A stretch of DNA of 64,000 nucleotides from Chrysoperla carnea. Its lineage: Eukaryota > Arthropoda > Insecta > Neuroptera > Chrysopidae. Shown here in pieces: positions 24,511-36,041 of this stretch (position 1 is the stretch's first letter; every line of letters starts with the position of its first letter). The notes under the pieces were generated by a model, which was given only the letters and a program-made list of their open reading frames with translations, was not told the origin of the DNA and did not search any database. The position numbers were made by a program, and so were the translations under genes. Location of the stretch: NCBI RefSeq assembly GCF_905475395.1, contig NC_058338.1:7082935-7146934 (forward strand). The letters run 5' to 3'.

Positions 24511-25354
24511 AAATTTTATGTAAATAATTTTTTAAGCGAAAGAAAAATGTACATACATATCGTCAAAACCCTACTGACCTAAACGTACGGTCTTATTGTG
24601 TTGTACGTCGTAGCCATTTTATGATACGAACTACCAATAAAAGGAGAACCCATGCTAACTTAACTCAACTGATTATGGCTGAGTTGAGATAATATGGGTT
24701 GATATGGCGTAATTTTGTACGGTTTGATTATTGTACAGGATGTTTTTTTATTAATGGGTGCTTTAAATTAAAATAAAACTAAATTAAATTAAAAATGGTG
24801 TGTATATACTATTTTCCTACTCGACGGAGGCAGCAAGTGGCAACTTCGTGTAGCACAGCGGGATGCAAGTTTACAATTTCTGCCCGGAGGAGAGAAAACA
24901 TCCTTTACATGTATGATGATTGGTCAAGTAAGCTGTATGGAACTCCCTTGGTTCAACATTCCACGAATTAAATATTTACAAAAAACAAAAATTTAATTAA
25001 TCATTTACTTCGTTCCAATTTTTAGTTTTTTTTGGATAGTGACTGGATCGGTTTCTACATACTTAAACGATTTTACATGGAAAACATTTCTGGAAAGTAA
25101 TTATAATACTTTTTTTTTCAAACTTTATTATTTATTTACAATTTAAAAATTTTATTTACATTTGTATTGCTAAGTCTGAACTAAGAGGAACTTTTTATTC
25201 TTTAGGATATTACACTTGATTTTTCGTATTACAAATACATATTATGGCATCAAAAATCTATTTACAATTTTAATTTTCAAGTATCTATTAATGGAGCCGA
25301 CCTCTTGCCCCCCCTTGGAACCTGATGGAAAAAAGGAGCATGAATTCATTACTT
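24511..25354. other. Convergent intergenic gap between HGH1 and the zinc-finger gene
   Basis: 3' UTR sequence of both genes is expected here. I saw no further gene or clear repeat. Confidence 0.5.
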
Positions 25355-26800
25355 TTAATCAAATAAAGTAATTTCAAATTTAGAATTATTAAACATCTGA
25401 ATTTCTTGATTATGCAGTTTTTCAATATGTTTATTTAAATTCGATTGATTCGTAAATGAAAAAAAACATTTATCACATTTATAAATTTTATTCTCGCTTA
25501 AATTTAATTTGAAATACCCGCCATTAGTACTGTCACCTGCATGTGCACCGTTGCCATGTCTATCATTTCGATGTTTATTTAAGTAAGCTTTGCTCGTATA
25601 CGATAAATGACATAATTTACATTGAAATAATTTATCATTATGATAATATTTTTGATGCCTTTTTAAATCATTTTCATTATAAAATGCCTGATTACAAGTT
25701 TCACATACAACTAATTTAAAATGAGCCATACATTGTTGCATAATTAACTCATTATTCTGTTGATTATGTAATAAATTTGTTTCCGTATGTACGTTACAAC
25801 AATGTCGTTGATATTCTTGTAAATTTTGAAAACCTAATTTACATTGTTTACATTTAAATATTTGTAAATGGGTATGTAAACGTTGATGTGTTTTAAGAAA
25901 AGCTCTCGTTGAAAATGTCTCAATACAATGTGTACACTTGTATTGTAAACCATCTGTATGTGTTTTTAAATGGATTTGTAGATTTATTTTACGTTTAAAT
26001 GGTTGTTCACATTCTTTACATATGTACGGAAATTCACCGCTATGGATACGCTGATGATCCATTAATATACCATGTGTGATAAATGTGCGAGCACATAATT
26101 CACATGTGTATGGTAGTTTTTTGGTGTGAACTTGTTTATGAGCAATTAAGTAACATAAGTGAGTGAATGATTTGAAGCATATATCACAAATATGATGGTT
26201 TTTTATATTTATATTCTGGTCCTTTGGGCCGTATAAAGATGATGCATTCTTTTCAGCTGTAAATAAAAAAACAAATTTTAAACTTCAAATAGCCTTTTTC
26301 CTGGGAAGATTAAAAATAAATCCTCTAGATGGCAGGATATATGTGTACCCCCTCTTAGTGTTGCCATCTAGCGGATCTTTTTTCAGTCTTCCCAGAAAAA
26401 GGGCTAATTAAAGCATTATATTTTTTAAATAATACTAATAAAAAATTTTAACTAACTACATAAGACAAATTATAAACATTATCATATTATCATTAAATCC
26501 GGACATACAATAATTGATAATTCCAGGCCTTTTTTCTTTGAAGATTAAAAAACGATCCGTTAGTTGGCAACACTAGGGGGGGGGGTACAAATATATCCTG
26601 CCATCTAGAGGATGTATTTTTAATCTTTGCTAATCTTGGCTTGGATGGCTAATTCAAGCCTTATTTTAATGAATTTTTTCTTTGACGTTGTAAAGAAAAT
26701 TTTCTTGTACCTTTAATGGCCGACGAAATAGTGTGTGATTTGTCCACTGATTTTGGTTTAATTATCACTTTCCAATTTTCATCTTCGTTACTTAACATTT
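25355..26800 (-). CDS. C2H2 zinc-finger protein with eight fingers
   Basis: Two exons recognised: 26711-26800 (ATG at 26796-26798) and 25355-26256, joined in phase (intron 26257-26710), giving 329 aa. Eight C2H2 fingers run almost head to tail from about residue 55: CDICFKSF, CELCARTF, CKECEQPF, CTHCIETF, CKQCKLGF, CETCNQAF, CKLCHLSY and CDKCFFSF, each followed by the HxxxH or HxxxxH pair. Only the second to fourth fingers have TGEKP-like linkers (HSGEFPYIC and similar). Likely a nuclear DNA-binding protein; target unknown. The ATG follows an acceptor-like TTCTAG at once, so a further 5' exon, for instance with a ZAD domain, could exist upstream. The intron contains two fold-back MITEs. Confidence 0.85.
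26290..26412. mobile_element. Fold-back MITE, copy 1 (~120 bp)
   Basis: Almost entirely two inverted arms of about 45-50 bp: GCCTTTTTCCTGGGAAGATT at the left against GTCTTCCCAGAAAAAGGGCT at the right, around a short C-rich loop. In the intron of the eight-finger gene. Confidence 0.7.
26524..26665. mobile_element. Fold-back MITE, copy 2, opposite orientation
   Basis: Same family as 26290-26412, inverted: GGCCTTTTTTCTTTGAAGAT ... AGTTGGCAACACTA, a G-tract, TATCCTGCCATCTAGAGGAT. The two copies together form a larger inverted repeat. Confidence 0.65.
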
Positions 26801-26965
26801 CTAGAAAATAGAAAATAATTATAATTCTCCAAAAAAAATTGAATGAAGCTACGCATTCTTATCCGGTAGGAATATTGTGAAGTTTATTCTCATTATTCCT
26901 ACTATAAGATTTCGAATTGGTAGCAATTTCCTTCTCACTAACAATTGATTCCTAATAATCTTCTT

Positions 26966-27269
26966 GAGCCTAAACGGCCGAGCGGTTTAAGGCGTGTGTC
27001 TTTGACTGTTTGTCAATTTAGACGTAGGTTGCGGGTTCGAATCCAGGCAGTGACAGTGTGAACAATTTATAACTAATGGGAGTGCAGAATTGATCACATT
27101 GTCGTCGCTTGGATAAGAACGTAGTAACCGTCTCCACCCACATCAAAATGTAATTGTAAATATGTTTGTAATTAAATAAATAAAGATTAACAAATAATGA
27201 TATGGGTGGCCTCTGTTATAGGCGTATATGTCAGAGAAACGGAGGTTAAACCCCATTATTATTTTAATT
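26966..27269 (+). mobile_element. tRNA-derived SINE (family 1), full-length copy
   Basis: About 304 bp: tRNA-like head (CGGCCGAGCGG, then B box GGTTCGAATCC), conserved body, and tail ending CAGAGAAACGGAGGTT then CCCCATTATTATT. Flanked by an 8-bp target-site duplication ATCTTCTT (26958-26965 and 27270-27277). Confidence 0.88.
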
Positions 27270-27277
27270 ATCTTCTT

Positions 27278-27990
27278 ACTATGCCTGCGTGTTGGAATTG
27301 TGATAAAAATCCTGAAAAATGTTTAAGCAAATCTTGCTCGAGCTGAAGGGAGTGACTCGAAAACTCGAGTACGATTCGAGTGACGTAATAAACTCACTCG
27401 AGTGATTCGAGTCACAAAATGCTACTCGAGACGCATCACTATGAACGATTATGTTATCAACGCAGTTTCGTCTCAAATTTTTCTGCCGTCGAGGTAGAAG
27501 AGAAACTATATTTTGTCCCTATGTCATGTTCTACTTAATTGTAAGTGGTTTTTTTTTGGCACACTCGCTAGACTACACAAATTTAAATAACTTACTGAAG
27601 CACATTCCGAACAATTTCAATAATAAAAACATTAAAATTTAAAATTGAATTAGACAATAATAATAATATTATTAAAATATAATTACCTAATATTTTTATT
27701 TATTTATAAATATTTATAAACTTGAACAATAAGAACACTTTTAGAACAAACAGCTTAAAGTGTAATAAGTTTGCAAGTATTAAGTACATCATCTACATAC
27801 GAGATACGAACGAATTGAAAATTATAAATATTGTGAGTTATGTAATATTTTTGTTAAATTGTATTTATAAATAGAATTATTATTATATGTATTGTAATAT
27901 TACGCCATATTAATTACTTGTATTTAATAATAAATGTTTTTTAAATATAAACAATTGATAATGATTAAAATGTTTAATGTGTTTTTTTTT
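27278..27990. other. AT-rich intergenic DNA
   Basis: Includes a degenerate CTCGAGT-rich stretch (27335-27435, repeated ACTCGAGTGA-like words). No gene recognised. Confidence 0.5.
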
Positions 27991-28697
27991 TATACCATGT
28001 ATATATGAAATATACATAGTATATTAAGTTTATTCCCAAGTTTGTAACGCTTTAAAGTATTGATGCTACGAAAAAAATTTTGGTATAGGTGTTCATATAG
28101 AATCACCTAATTAGTCCATTTCCGGTTGTCTGGCTGTCTGTCTGTCGTCTGTCTGTCCGTCTGTCATCACGATTACTCAAAAACGAAAAGAGATATCAAG
28201 CTGAAATTTTTATAGCGTGCTGAGGACGTAAAAAGTGAGATCAAGTTCGTAAATGAGCAACATAGGTCAATTGGGATCTTGTAAACCGTTAGAGATAGAA
28301 TCCGGTTGTCTGTCTATCTGTCTGTTGCCTGTCGGTCCGTCGGTCATCACGATTACTCAAAAACGAAAAGAGATATCAAGCTGAAATTTTTTTAGCGTGC
28401 TGAGGACGTAAAAAGTGAGGTCAAGTTCGTAAATGTTATCTTGTAAACCGTTAAAGATAGAACAAAAGTTTAAATGTAAAAAATGTTTCTTATAAAAAAA
28501 TAAACAACTTTTGTTTGAATCATTTTTTCGTAAACATCACTGTTTACCCGCGAGGGCGCAAAAAAGGTGCAAATTGTGTATGGTAATATCAGTTATGCAT
28601 GTGTGACATGTATGTATGCCTAATGTAATAGAGCCATCAACACTGTCTATACATGGTATTTCAACAATTAACTCAGTCAATTGTTTGTTTTCACTTG
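27991..28697 (+). repeat. Dispersed repeat family A, copy with internal duplication
   Basis: Full-length by its ends (TATACCATGTATATATGAAA to TTTTCACTTG) but longer than other copies, because the central block from CCGGTTGTC to GTTAGAGATAGAA occurs twice in tandem (about 28122-28302 and 28303-28460). Confidence 0.85.
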
Positions 28698-29244
28698 TTT
28701 TTTTTTAAATATTGGCATTATAAAATATATTCAGGTTTAGTATAAAGTTTGTAACGCTTAGAAATATTGATGCTATAAACGTTATAGACGAATCGAATGC
28801 CGAACACCGCATTAAAATCCGACTTATCGCTCAAATTTTTCAAATTTCATTGCATCGTTTCTACGATTGTTACATTCTTTTTATGATATACTCGGTAACT
28901 CTAGTACATGGTAAATAAAAATTTATAATTTATAACGTTATTGAAAAGTATAATGCTCTCTGGAGTATATTGACGTCATCATGATAACAAAATAGGTAAG
29001 CATCACCAAATAGTATACGACCCAACGATATATATATTATATACATACATACACAACACATAGAGCGAGCGTAATAGACGCGTGTGTTTCCAATAAGTGG
29101 ATGGCAGACCGTATGCCGCCTCGGCGTCGTCTTGGATTCATATCATGTATACAAAATATAATACACTATGTTTCAAAATTAAGATTCAGTCAGAAATCGT
29201 TTCAGTATCACATAACATTTTCCTTATTTTCCATTTCTCATGCC

Positions 29245-29640
29245 AGGAGAACATGATTATCACCTTTTTTTGTGAAATGTGGAAACCATGATGGTGCATT
29301 TTTGAAAATTTTTTATAATTCGTTAAATTTGATCAAAAATTTGAAAAATATGACCCAAATTTAGTGGGATTACATACTTGGTTGGTCAAAATTGAATAAA
29401 ATTAGGGCGTGATAGAGAAAAATCAAATTTTTGGATTTTGATGACGTCATAGAGTTCAAAAAATTGATTTTTTCGATATTTTGGCCAAATTTGATGCTAT
29501 TTGAATGAGCTTTTTTTTGAAATACACTAATTTGGGATAAAACTTTCGATTTTTGATGCCAGAAAATCGTTAATATCAACTTTTAGGTCAAATGTGGAAA
29601 CCATGATGGTGCATTTTTGAAAATTATTTCCAATACGTTA
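29245..29640 (+). repeat. 316-bp satellite-like repeat (family E), short array
   Basis: GTGGAAACCATGATGGTGCA occurs at about 29278 and again 316 bp later at about 29594. Between them lies one diverged monomer with TATGACCCAAATTTAGT and TTTTGATGACGTCAT. Related to the long array at 38.5-39.96 kb. Confidence 0.75.
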
Positions 29641-30184
29641 GACCAATTTAATTGAAATGAATAATTTACATCCTTCCTTAAATAAAATCGATTCAAATTT
29701 TGGTTCAGACAAAAATGACTTTATTATGTTTATTATGAATTTATTACGAATTCTATAACAAATTGTTACAGAATTCATCTGTTGGGAGTTCCTGCCGGTT
29801 CCACAATTTTACAGTACCCTGTATTCAAGTTAGAAATATTTATGACTGGGTAATAAAAAATGTATATGATTATAAAATATATTCGATACATTTTGGTGTT
29901 GACTTTGAGCACAGTTTAAGAGAAAATTTAGAACTGAATTTAACAAAATTTGTACGCTATAAAGTTTTTTCGTTTCAATATCCATAAATTTATTTAACTA
30001 TGCGTAATAGAAAAAATTTGTTTTATGGAATTTTGGCTCATATTAGGTGTTATGAGCATGTGATTGCATAGTGCCGAATACTGCCTCAAAAATAAAACCG
30101 ATAGGTTTTTCTGTCAATTTCGAAAATAACATTGTTCGTTTGGATTTTAAATTTGAGATCTGTGAAGTTGATATTTAGACAATC

Positions 30185-30493
30185 CTAAAGAGCCTAAATG
30201 GCCGAGCTGTCTAAGGCGTTTGTCTTCGATAGTTTGTCCATTTAGACTTAGGTTGCGGGTTCGAATCCAGGCAGCGGCATTGTGAACAATTTATAATTAA
30301 TGGTAGTGCAGAATTGATTACATTGTCGTCGCTTGGATAAGAACGAAGTAACCGACTCCACCCACATGAAAATGTAATTGTAAATATGTTTGTAATTAAA
30401 TAAATAAATATTAACAAACAATGATGAGGGTGGCCTCTGTTATAGGCGCATATGTCAGAGAAACGGAGGTTGAAACCCCATTATTATTATTTT
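30185..30493 (+). mobile_element. tRNA-derived SINE (family 1), full-length copy with 20-bp duplication
   Basis: Same structure as 26966-27269. Flanked by a perfect 20-bp target-site duplication AAGTTGATATTTAGACAATC (30165-30184 and 30494-30513), typical of LINE-mediated insertion and suggesting a fairly young event. Confidence 0.93.
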
Positions 30494-30513
30494 AAGTTGA
30501 TATTTAGACAATC

Positions 30514-32454
30514 AAAATTCTGAAATGGATTTTCATATTTTGGGCATAGTTTTCGCCAGGTGCAAATTATTCTAAAGAAGAATAGTTTCGAATATTATTC
30601 TATAATTTTTCTTGAAGAATTAAGTAAAATTTTTATCGAATTATGATTTTCTTAAGAGGCAGAGACGTTTCATGTAATTTTTCATCAAAAAATTAGATTA
30701 AAAGAGTTTTAGGTACCTAATTTTGACAAAATAATTCCGAAAATCGAAATTGAATTAGACCGTGGGATAAAAGGGTGCTTTGTAAAATGATTAATACATA
30801 TACACACTTGAAATTTCGTGAGTGGCTTTCTTTTGGCGAGTCGACCACATAGTTTTTTCTACGAATTTCTTCTAAAGTGCTGAGTTCTCAAAGAAGCACG
30901 ATGACATCATATTTAAACTATTTTTATTAAGCAGTTCGATAGCCTCAGACAGTTCGATAATTTTGACAAGAAACAGGTTTTCTGTTTGAAGTATTCGACA
31001 AATGCATGTATATCTGATTCGTCAGTGGAAATGAGTTTTAAAAATGGGTGCGTTTACAGGACTATATTCTTAATTGAAAATTTATGTGGACAGATCCTCA
31101 ATGGGAGGGGTTGGACGTCTAAAACTCCTCCCGTGGGCACTGGCCTGACGGACTATAATTTTTTGCATTCTTATTAACACAATTAATTTTATGTTTGTTT
31201 AAAAACTTTCACGCGTGTGCCCTTTTGTAGCTTCACGCCTGTAGGTACGTGTCCACTTTGCTTTATGGATAATCCACCTCTGGGCTTTTCTTTTTCAGGC
31301 AGGAATGACGAAAATTTTTTTCCAACGTTCAAAAATGTGCATATTGTGTGACCTTGCTTTCGTTGTGTAAAAAAAACGATGTTATCTAGTTTAACTTTTC
31401 CCAGTTCTGTCCTTGGTTAAACAGACCTTGGCCAAAATGATTGGTTATATTTTTTTAAAAAAACATTATATTTTCATTTACAATGTTAATTTAATAATCA
31501 TTTATTTTCATTTCCAGCAATAAATTAATGTTAAACATCAATAATACAAGTTTTTTTTATAGTCAATATCAAAATAAATAAATTGCATCGTACAATAATA
31601 ATTCAAACCTTACAGCAATATTACCATTTTCTATTGAATTTCATCACAACCAGGATCAAAGCAATAAATATTTTCTATAATAGACATTTCCATAAAATTA
31701 TAGGGGAACTCCACACAAAACTGTATATACCTTATAGTAAATTTCCTACTATGGGCATATCGACAGAAAATTCAAAATTTTTGTATATTTATTAAAAATA
31801 TAATAAAATAAAATTTGAAGTCGATTGACCGTCTCTAACTCGAGTTAAATACAATTAAAGTTCGGATAATTAACATGGAGAGCATAAGAAAGGTTCTGTT
31901 TTGTTGTGTTTTGAACAAGTTTCTCTAGAAAAAAACTAGATTTAAGATATTTTCAACAAACTAACTGAACATTCATGAACTTGTGCATGTGAGTTTACAA
32001 AAAAAAACCAAGACTATTGACCGCTTTATTATTGAGATATAGTCACTTAAAGTTATTTAAAATTTTTGTATAAGAGAAACAATTATATTTAGAGTATAGA
32101 AGTGTAAGAGAGATGTCTATTATATACAGAATTACAGATGTTTATTATCATGCTATTATCATACAGAATACGTGATAAATGGACAGTTGAGTTAAAAGCA
32201 TGTTAAAATTAATACTTATTTGAGTGTGCTAAGCATATCTATACGTACATATCACTGCTGTATGATGTAGTACACTATTTTTACAATATTATACAAAAAC
32301 AACCACCTTAATAAGGAAACCAATCGTGATGTGCAAAACTTATTAGAGCATTGCCGAGAAGTTTTAAAGGGAAGGTAGCATTGTAACTTTTCTAAACCTA
32401 GCGTATTCTTTTCCAATTAAATGTAGTAATGACATATTTTAAAGTCGCATTTCC
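30514..32454. other. Intergenic DNA, no gene recognised
   Basis: No domain-bearing ORF. A fragment at about 31205-31295 ends in TAATCCACCTCTG, the terminal motif of the hAT-like MITE near 53.1 kb. Confidence 0.5.
31205..31295 (-). mobile_element. hAT-like MITE fragment
   Basis: Shares GTGTCCACTTTGC and the end TAATCCACCTCTG with the element at 53104-53508. The other end is not clear here. Confidence 0.5.
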
Positions 32455-32580
32455 TTCGAAAGCTGGCGATTTTCGAAAAAATGGTTTAGATGAAAAATGT
32501 TAGGAGGATCAACTTTCTAATTTAAAGTTTTATTCTATCTTTTACCTTCTAGTATCAAAATTGAAATTTAGTATAATATT
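32455..32580 (-). repeat. Dispersed repeat, copy 2 of 3 (inverted)
   Basis: Inverse of the repeat at 23866-24050: GAGGATCAACTTTCTAATTT and a TTATTCTATCTTTTACC-like block. Confidence 0.55.
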
Positions 32581-32619
32581 ATTAATTGCATTATTTAGTA
32601 AAATATTAGTTGATTGTAT

Positions 32620-32812
32620 TATAACTGAGTCACAGCCGGACCAGCTAGTTTCGGATCAACTGATCGAGATAAAAAACTATCCTATTTTACAAGCTAGGTA
32701 TATAAAAAAAAACCTACAAAATTTCATTAAAATCGTTTGAATACTATCGTAGCTTTAGTAGTAACGAACACCGTGACATGAGATTTTTATATAATAAAGA
32801 TATATGATTTGA
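32620..32812 (+). mobile_element. Non-LTR retrotransposon 3' end fragment (probable)
   Basis: GACCAGCTAGTTTCGGATCA, then AAAAAACTATCCTATTTTAC and TTTCATTAAAATCGTTTGAA, followed by TTATATAATAAAGATATA. This word order is common at the 3' ends of RTE-like insect elements. No coding sequence remains. Confidence 0.5.
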
Positions 32813-33324
32813 CCCAGATATATACACTTTTGTACAGAGCTCCCCTATATTCACAACGTAATGGTAACAAAATAGAAAACTAGGTCATGGCTTCTGGGTC
32901 AATTAAAGCATCATCTCTCTTCAAACTTTTGCTCTAACAATTGTTATTATTATTATTATAAATTAACAATAAATTATATAATAATATATCACAAACCGCA
33001 CACATATATAGACTTGAACAAATAATATTCGAAGAAAAATGAGAGATGTGAATATTCGTTCTAAAATGTAACAGTTTGTGAGTTAACTTTGAGTAAAGTA
33101 TATGAATAAAGCTCTTTAAAAAAAGAAAAATAAATTAAAAAATTGAAGCGTAGAATATATATCAAAATTGTATCAAATTTCAATATAAAAATAAATCTGG
33201 AACGTTTCATTGGGAATCATAGATGGTTATTATTATTTTTTTTTTGCATTATATATGTCTATCTTTTTCTATGTACATGAGTACCGGCAGAATAAAAAAA
33301 TTTTATTTTACGCTTCTAATATGG

Positions 33325-33386
33325 AATAGGGTATTATCGTTAGTCAAAAATAAATTATGAAATTTGAAAAAAGTTAAAATTTATGT
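33325..33386 (-). mobile_element. Fragment of MITE family C, interrupted by repeat A
   Basis: AATAGGGTATTATCGTTAGT is the terminal region of family C. The fragment stops exactly where repeat A begins (33391), so A inserted into C. Confidence 0.6.
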
Positions 33387-33390
33387 AAAA

Positions 33391-33931
33391 CAAGTGAAAA
33401 CAAACAATTGACTGAGTTAAATGTTGAAATACCATGCATAGTCAGTGTTGATTTCTTTATCACATTACACATACAAACATGTGACACATACATAACTGAT
33501 AATCAAGTATAGTACATATTATAAAATTTTCGCCTAATTGGCGCCCTCACGGGTAAACAGTGATGTTTACGAAAAAATGTTTCAAACAAAAGTTGTTTAA
33601 TTTTGGATAAGGAACATTTTTTAAATTTAAACTTCTGTTCTATCTCTAACGGTTTACAAGACCCAATTGACCTATGATGCTCATTTACGAACTTGACCTC
33701 ACTTTTTTCGTCCTGAGTACGCTGTAAAAATTTCAGCTCGATATATTTTTTCGTTTTAGAGTTATCGTGCCCACAGACGGACGGACGGACGGACAACCGG
33801 AAATGGACTAATTAGGTGATTTTATGAACACCTATGGCAAAATTTTTTTCCTAGCATCATTATTTTTAAGCGTTACAAACTTTGGACTAAACTTAATATA
33901 CTATGTATATTTCATATATACATGGTATAAA
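33391..33931 (-). repeat. Dispersed repeat family A, inverted full-length copy
   Basis: Runs from CAAGTGAAAACAAACAATTG to CATATATACATGGTATAAAA. Forms a ~550-bp inverted pair with the copy at 34725-35280. A 97-aa ORF in it (33503-33796) is a by-product. Confidence 0.88.
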
Positions 33932-34636
33932 AATTGATTAGGTTGAAAGAAAATTTTGATGAAACCGGTAGAACTGGGTATATTCAACAACGTATAATAT
34001 ACAAAACATATACAATATAAATGTTATTTACAATCCCGGCTACAACTCAACCTGTTGAGCACTGGAGGGTTCAGGGGGGACATATACGAATATATATATA
34101 TATATATATAACCTAACCATCACAACAATAATAGGACCGTATTCAATTACAATCGATTTTTAACTTTTGGGCGCTAATCAAGGAGATGTTATTATTTCTA
34201 ACGACATGAGACTAGGTAGTTTTTAAGGACATAAAGATTTAAAAAAAAAGTAAAAGAATACTAAATTTACAATTCGGTTAGTAAAGATGACACGAATACC
34301 ACGCGGAAATTGGTCTCCAACGTATCTGGTGCCCCCCGGTAAACGGCATCCCGAGATTTCGAAAAATTTGCCATACAATCGGTCCAAACTCGGTCCAAGA
34401 GCTTAACACGAATATCTTGAGAGTATCGTGCACCAGGTACCTAGTGCTCGGAGTACCCACAGTACACTGGTATTTCGGAGATCAGTTCTGTCGCGATATT
34501 CGTGTTCAGCGACTCCAAACACCCTGGAGTAACAAGTTTGGAGTAGGTCATAAAATTTTCTGACGCTCTAATGAATCGAATGCCGACAACTGCATTCATG
34601 TCCGACTTACTGTTCAAATTTTTCGAGCTTTGATCG

Positions 34637-34724
34637 TTTTTAGTGTTTCGTTTTTGCGAAATTTTTTCTTCCTGTTCCAGTTAAAGATAAATTTCTTGAT
34701 AATTCTCGAAAACCAAGAACTTTT
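34637..34724 (+). repeat. Left member of a ~90-bp direct duplication flanking repeat A
   Basis: TAGTGTTTCGTTTTTGCGAA ... CCAGTTAAAGATAAATTTCT ... AAAACCAAGAACTTTTT. The same sequence recurs directly after the repeat A copy, at 35281-35382, where it has an extra ~13 bp (AGGTGAGAATACT). Confidence 0.8.
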
Positions 34725-35280
34725 TATACCATGTATATATGAAATATACATAGTATATTAAGTTTAGTCCCAACTTTGTAACGCTTAAAAATAATGATGC
34801 TAGGAAAAAAATTTTGTCATAGGTGTTCATAAAATCACCTAATTAGTCCATTTCCGGTTGTCCGTCCGTCCGTCCGTCTGTGGACACGATAACTCAAAAA
34901 CGAAAAAAGATATCGAGCTGAAATTACAGCGTACTCAAGACGTAAAAAGTGAGGTCAAGTTCGTAAATGAGCATCATAGGTCAATTGGGTCTTGGGCCCG
35001 TAGGACCCATCTTGTAAACGGTTAGAGATAGAATAAAAGTTTAAATGTAAAAAATGTTCCTTATAAAAAATTAAACAACTTTTGTTTGAAACATTATTTC
35101 GTAAACATCACTGTTTACCCGTGAGGGCGTCAATTAGACGGAAATTTTATAATATGTACTATACTTGATTATCAGTTATGTATGTGTCACATGTTTGTAT
35201 GTGTAATATGATAAAGAAATCAACACTGACTATGCATGGTATTTCAACAATTAACTCAGCCAATTGTTTGTTTTCACTTG
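34725..35280 (+). repeat. Dispersed repeat family A, full-length copy
   Basis: TATACCATGTATATATGAAA to TTTTCACTTG, about 556 bp, lying between two direct copies of a ~90-bp host sequence. Confidence 0.9.
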
Positions 35281-35382
35281 TTAGTGTTTCGTTTTTGCGA
35301 AGTTTTTTCTTTCTGTTCCAGTTAGATCAATTTCTTGATAATTCTCGAGGTGAGAATACTGAAAACCAAGAACTTTTTCTCA
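35281..35382 (+). repeat. Right member of the direct duplication flanking repeat A
   Basis: TAGTGTTTCGTTTTTGCGAA ... ATTTCTTGATAATTCTCGAG ... AAAACCAAGAACTTTTTCTC. Compare 34637-34724. A related sequence also occurs near 55080-55140. Confidence 0.8.
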
Positions 35383-36041
35383 CTGAAACCCAAGAATTAA
35401 AGAAAAAAAATGTTTCTGGAATCCTTCCCTGATACCATAGAACACCACGCTACAGACTATATGCTATATAGCGCCCAGTTAATGCTTTTTCATGCTACAT
35501 ATACATATAAATATATAATATGTAATATATATAAAATGTGTATATTCCGACGCATAACGAAGTCGATGTTACGAAGTTACGAAATTCAGCGTCTGGCAAA
35601 TACTGCAGGATCGGTTGTTGATTTTCTCAACAACACACACGAACATATTATACTCTCTATATCTCGAAAAAAAAAACCATACCATATATATAGTATTTAG
35701 TGTAGCTCTGAATAGACTAAACAGTTTATAACCATCTTATATAGCTCCTCATATTCCATTGGAACTCATAAATTTCCATCAAATTAGTTCACCACACTCA
35801 CAAAATTTTTTTTATTTTTCCCAATTTGATTCTGGTGTGTTTTATCTTCAAATAAATAACAAAAACAGACAACATTTAAGTGAAATGATTTATTGAAAAG
35901 TGCAGCCAAAAAAAATAATGTTCTGTTTTTATTGGAGTTTTGAGTTTGTAATAATGAAAAAATAAAACTTTTTGAGCTTTTTTTTTTGGATTGTGTGTTG
36001 TTATATATTTTATAAATTGATTGTGTGCGGGATTTGAGAAT

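Noticed and set aside
33503-33796. 97-aa ORF on the minus strand (starts MSVRPSVCGHDN)
   Set aside because: Lies wholly inside repeat family A; other copies carry it with stops and frame changes, so it is not a gene.
35178-35700. 84- and 96-aa ORFs just upstream of the Syt start
   Set aside because: The first covers the end of repeat A and its flanking duplication; the second has no domain and no splice connection I could support.
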